A DNA stretch of 64,000 bases from Acridotheres tristis. Its lineage: Eukaryota; Chordata; Aves; Passeriformes; Sturnidae. Shown piece by piece: positions 60,340-64,000 of this stretch. Positions within the stretch are counted from its first letter, which is position 1. Each line of letters opens with the position of its first letter. The stretch covers positions 2,179,976-2,243,975 of the forward strand of contig CM072889.1 in assembly GCA_037013685.1 (NCBI GenBank). The letters run 5' to 3'. Under the pieces are notes generated by a model. The model saw only the letters and a list, made by a program, of their open reading frames with translations, made no database searches and was not told the origin of the DNA. A program made the position numbers and the translations under genes.

Positions 60340-63300
60340 CTGGGGGAATAACACACAAAGGCACTGCGTCACTGAGGCCTAAAGAACTAAAAATAAGAAT
60401 GGATTTTATACATTTGGATCACTTCTGTATTTTATTTGAGAGGAAAGAGACACCATAGGACTGCCTATGAACATTTCGAGCTGGAAGTTTTTAGGTTCAC
60501 ATCCATGACAAGCCATTAAATTGTTCCATGTTCTCCAGAGTGCAAGCCTGCAACTCAAAACAGAGAAAGCCACAATTCCCCATCTTGAAATACTTCACAG
60601 AACAAACAAACTGACCCTTCCTTTTTATCTCCTCAAGATTAAAATTCAAGGGCTTGCAACTTCTTTTTTGCAAGATGTTTTAAAATAGCTTAGAAACAAC
60701 AGGAGAGAAATGCAAAAAATATTAACAAATTAACCAAATAACTGTGGCAAGAAGGAAGCCTGAAAGGTCCACAATAAACTTAAGTAGTTTGGAGAACATT
60801 TCCTGACACTGGATAATCAGACTTCACAAGGCAGAAGATGTACATGATCATGTGGTGGCTTAACTAATTCTACAAATTTTAACTGAATTCTTAAAATAGC
60901 TTCTCCCCCAAATCTCAGATTTTGCTCTAAGTAAGAGCACAATCCATTTAACAAAACAGCTTGAAAAACATTACTTTTTCTGTTTGCTTTTATTTTAAGT
61001 TTTGCTTTGGGATTATTTTCCTATTGTTGGGTTTGGCTGCTGTATTTTTTTCCAGCAATGTAGGTTATTTTACAGATGGATACATGTCTATCACTGACAC
61101 TTCTGTTTATCCCACTGAACTCTCAGGCTAAATTATCTGCAGCCTAAACCACATTTCCTAATTGAGAACAAGAGAATGTGCAGCAACACAGAGCACAAGT
61201 ATCAACAAGTCATTTTTCTGTGCTGGCTACACTGGGGTTAACTTGAAAGACACGAGGGTTATCTAAGACAGAAAGGAGGGCAGCAAGGGCAGCTAATCTC
61301 TCCATTTCAGGCAATATTTTGTAGTGGGGAGGAGGGAGGGAAACAAAAAGTTACTGCACACCTTTCAAAGATGACTCTCATGACAGAAGTCAGTAGCAAG
61401 GGGGAGTATTCTAATAAATCTTACTGTTTGAGGATAAACCAAATTAGAAAAGAAATTCTCTGTTAAGGTCTGGGGTGAATAAGCAAGAAAGGAGAGGTCT
61501 GTTAAAAGGTAAAATTGCTGAGGACACCAGGGAAGCCAATCCTATAAAGGTAAGCTTTGAAAATCACCAGAAAATTAATCTCAGTTTTTCTAGTCACAGC
61601 TTCAAGCAAAACCAAGGCATTTTGTCACTAACTGCAAATGTATTGGAACATTACACAGGATAAGCACATTTCAAACTACTTTAAAAAATGGATATATGGA
61701 AGATTTGTCAGTGGAGAGAGGATGCAAAAGTGCCTCTGTTGTGTCCTACCCACTTAAAAAATGGAGATATCTGCTGCAGCATATACATGAATCTTTTCAT
61801 TTGAGCCAAGGATATGCATAAAAAGCAGTTCAAACATGTGGAAAATATCTTTGATCACCACTTACAGGTTAAAAGGAAGTTAAAAAAAACCGGGTACCAC
61901 ATTGACACAAAAGATACAAAAGTGCAATCGAGCAGTTCTAATTATATGTTGCTATTGGCTAGGCAGACTTTGCACAGAAAATCTATTAAAAGGAACAAAA
62001 TACATTGGCTGCAAACAAGGAATCCATTTCCTTTTTTCATGGCTCTGAACGGTGACAGAAGTAAATCCATTTAGAAAAAAGTCAGGAGGCAGCCATTCAT
62101 TTGCCAAAGGCCTTGCAAAGGAACAAGAAGAAATATCAAAGGATGCAAAATGCACACATATTACATCAAAGTTTAGCATGAAATAAATGTTACTGTTGTA
62201 CAGAAACATGAGTTAAAAATTGTTTAAATATGCAAGTGGCAACATTAAGAATTAAAATGAGCAATCTGTTCAATGGACTCAGGCCCTTTTTTGATTCTCT
62301 GAGGTACATAAAAAGGTTAAGAGATGAATTTATTTTACCTCCTTTTAAATGGCAGTAATGTTTTACATTTTCTTTCAAGGTCTATTTCTACAGAAATGCA
62401 AGGAATGGAAGGAAAATATTATAAATCTAATACAGCAGGGAGCAAAGAAGGAAAGCCTTTTCCTCTTTTTGAATGCAGCATGTTTTTCAAACACACTATG
62501 CAATCCTGAAGATTATTTGCAAACAAACGACCATTGACCAACTTCCTGTCCCTTCCACCCATCCCATCCGGGTTCTGGAGCTTTTAAAACACCTAAAGAG
62601 AGGGGAAAAAAATAAAACCATAATTCCCTTTTCACAATCTCCATGGTTATTGAGCACTGCAAGGCATTCACTGGGCTGACCCTGTCACTTGGTGGATAAA
62701 GCCAGTGGCAGGATGATGAGCTGTCAGAAGTGGGATGCAAGAAAGTGATAGTTTGACTTGAATTTCTGCTGTCACTGCTGATGAAGAGAGAAAGACACAG
62801 TTCTGGCTCCCTGTGTGCTCCCTCAGGGAGCTCTATCATCCCTTTTATTGTACCAGCACAAGGTTTTTCCTCCTGCAAGGGATTATTCTCCCAATCACCA
62901 CCAAAAAAACCCCAAAGCTGGCAAAGACCAGTTCTGATCTCAGTACTCAGCACAGCAGCCACTGCTGTAAGTAAAAGTTATTTTGGAATTTTCAAAGTGT
63001 AAGTTTCTCTAGTAGTTCCATGTGAGATGAAGGTAATGTGCCCTTCACTCTGTGCTCATCCTTAGGATTCAGTTCTGTACCTGCAGAAGCTGCTATAAAA
63101 AGGGCAATTTAAAATGTCACTCCCAAAGTCAGAATGAACAGCCTGGTTTGTCAGAAAAAACCTGGAATAGAGAAAGGTGTAATAGAGCTGACAGGTATCT
63201 CACATGCAGTTCTGCTAAAAGTCTAATCCTAGGGGGAAAAGTGTGATAAATGGTGTGCCAGTATTTTTACACACTGAAAACAAGTGCATGTATACATGAG

Positions 63301-64000
63301 ATATAGGAACTACACCTGCAGCAGCAGAATATTTCCTTCCCTTTAGTTTTGCTGAGAAATTCCTGGCAAACCCAATGTTACCCTGGTTTTTTCCACTCTT
63401 CACACATTTCACCTCTTCCTCAGCTGGTCCTTGCTGCTTTCTCCTGGACAGCAGGAATTTGTTAAGACAACAGTCTGAACTGATCATGTTCTCTATTAAC
63501 CACTTTACAGCTGCATTGGAATAAAGAAGTTAAGAGATTTATTTATACAGGAATAGCTGTAAGCAGTGCCTGAAGGGAGAATGCCAATAGAATTTTACAC
63601 TGCCAGCAAATTAAAAAAATATCATTTGGCATCAAAATTTTTGGATAACATAACTGCTAGTGAGTTTTAGCATTAAGGAACATCCAACATCCCTTAAGGC
63701 TACTTGTGGTCTGGTAAACAGAACCTTCCATTTCCTTTCTGACCAGAGAAAACCCTGGAATTTGAATATGTGAAACAGAGAAGGAGAATCAGTTAGGTTT
63801 GAAGTCTGCTTTGCCCACGAAATCTCTGAGGTTATACTTGTTTCAAGGTGGGTCTCAAAATGAGTCTGAAGTTAACATGACATGCAGAGCCACTGGTGCC
63901 ACTGACTGGAGATGGCCAATTATTTTGTTTCCTCCTGTGCCTCATGCAGAAAAGATCACAGATGTTTTACTAAAACAAGCTACACCTCAGGATATGAAAT
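60340..64000 (-). other. ABCB7 intron 3 (partial)
   Basis: No segment matching ABCB7 exon 1-3 residues (for example the tract before LKEIDAKK) was found here on the minus strand. Open frames such as 62513-62962 minus and 62473-62679 plus have no recognisable similarity. The sequence is AT-rich and otherwise featureless. The upstream exons and the promoter should lie to the right of the window. Confidence 0.7.

Noticed and set aside
60340..64000. ABCB7 exons 1-3
   Set aside because: I searched for the expected residues upstream of LKEIDAKK and for a CpG-rich promoter, and found neither. They are presumed beyond the window.

Overview
The window is vertebrate nuclear DNA, almost certainly from a bird and probably a passerine. 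The evidence is spliced exons with short introns, many CR1-type LINE 3' ends in both orientations, two stretches resembling avian/passerine ERV solo LTRs, and a strong CpG island. Nothing bacterial, plasmid or phage-like is visible. There are no operons, CRISPR arrays or recognisable tRNA/rRNA genes.

Right half (38,055-60,339, minus strand): thirteen consecutive coding exons of ABCB7, the mitochondrial half-ABC transporter that links matrix Fe-S/glutathione chemistry to cytosolic iron-sulfur protein assembly. They correspond to exons 4-16 of the 16-exon human gene. Joined, they total 1,929 nt (642 codons plus stop). Every junction is phase-compatible, and Walker A, Q-loop, signature, Walker B, D-loop and H-loop are all intact. 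The first three exons (mitochondrial targeting region) and the promoter were not found and should lie beyond position 64,000. A single AATAAA at 37,303-37,308 probably ends the transcript.

Middle (20.4-37.3 kb): intergenic DNA with two candidate solo LTRs, at 21,674-22,365 and about 35,925-37,156. The second contains a 41-bp minisatellite of ten units. An AT-rich block near 25.9-26.3 kb looks like possible conserved regulatory DNA.

Left (1-20.4 kb): a CpG island at about 18.47-20.33 kb contains a near-consensus minus-strand splice donor (AG|GTGAGT at 19,628/19,627). In human Xq13 the gene downstream of ABCB7 on the same strand is NEXMIF (KIAA2022), which has non-coding 5' exons. I therefore infer, without coding proof, that this island is the NEXMIF promoter and first exon, and that positions 1-19,627 are its first intron. 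That stretch shows no recognisable coding exon. It holds CR1 fragments, a 34-bp minisatellite and simple AT-rich DNA.

I found no previously undescribed gene system. The points most worth checking are the minisatellite inside the LTR, the island with its structured G-rich strand and embedded AT-rich block, and several splice-site peculiarities of ABCB7.
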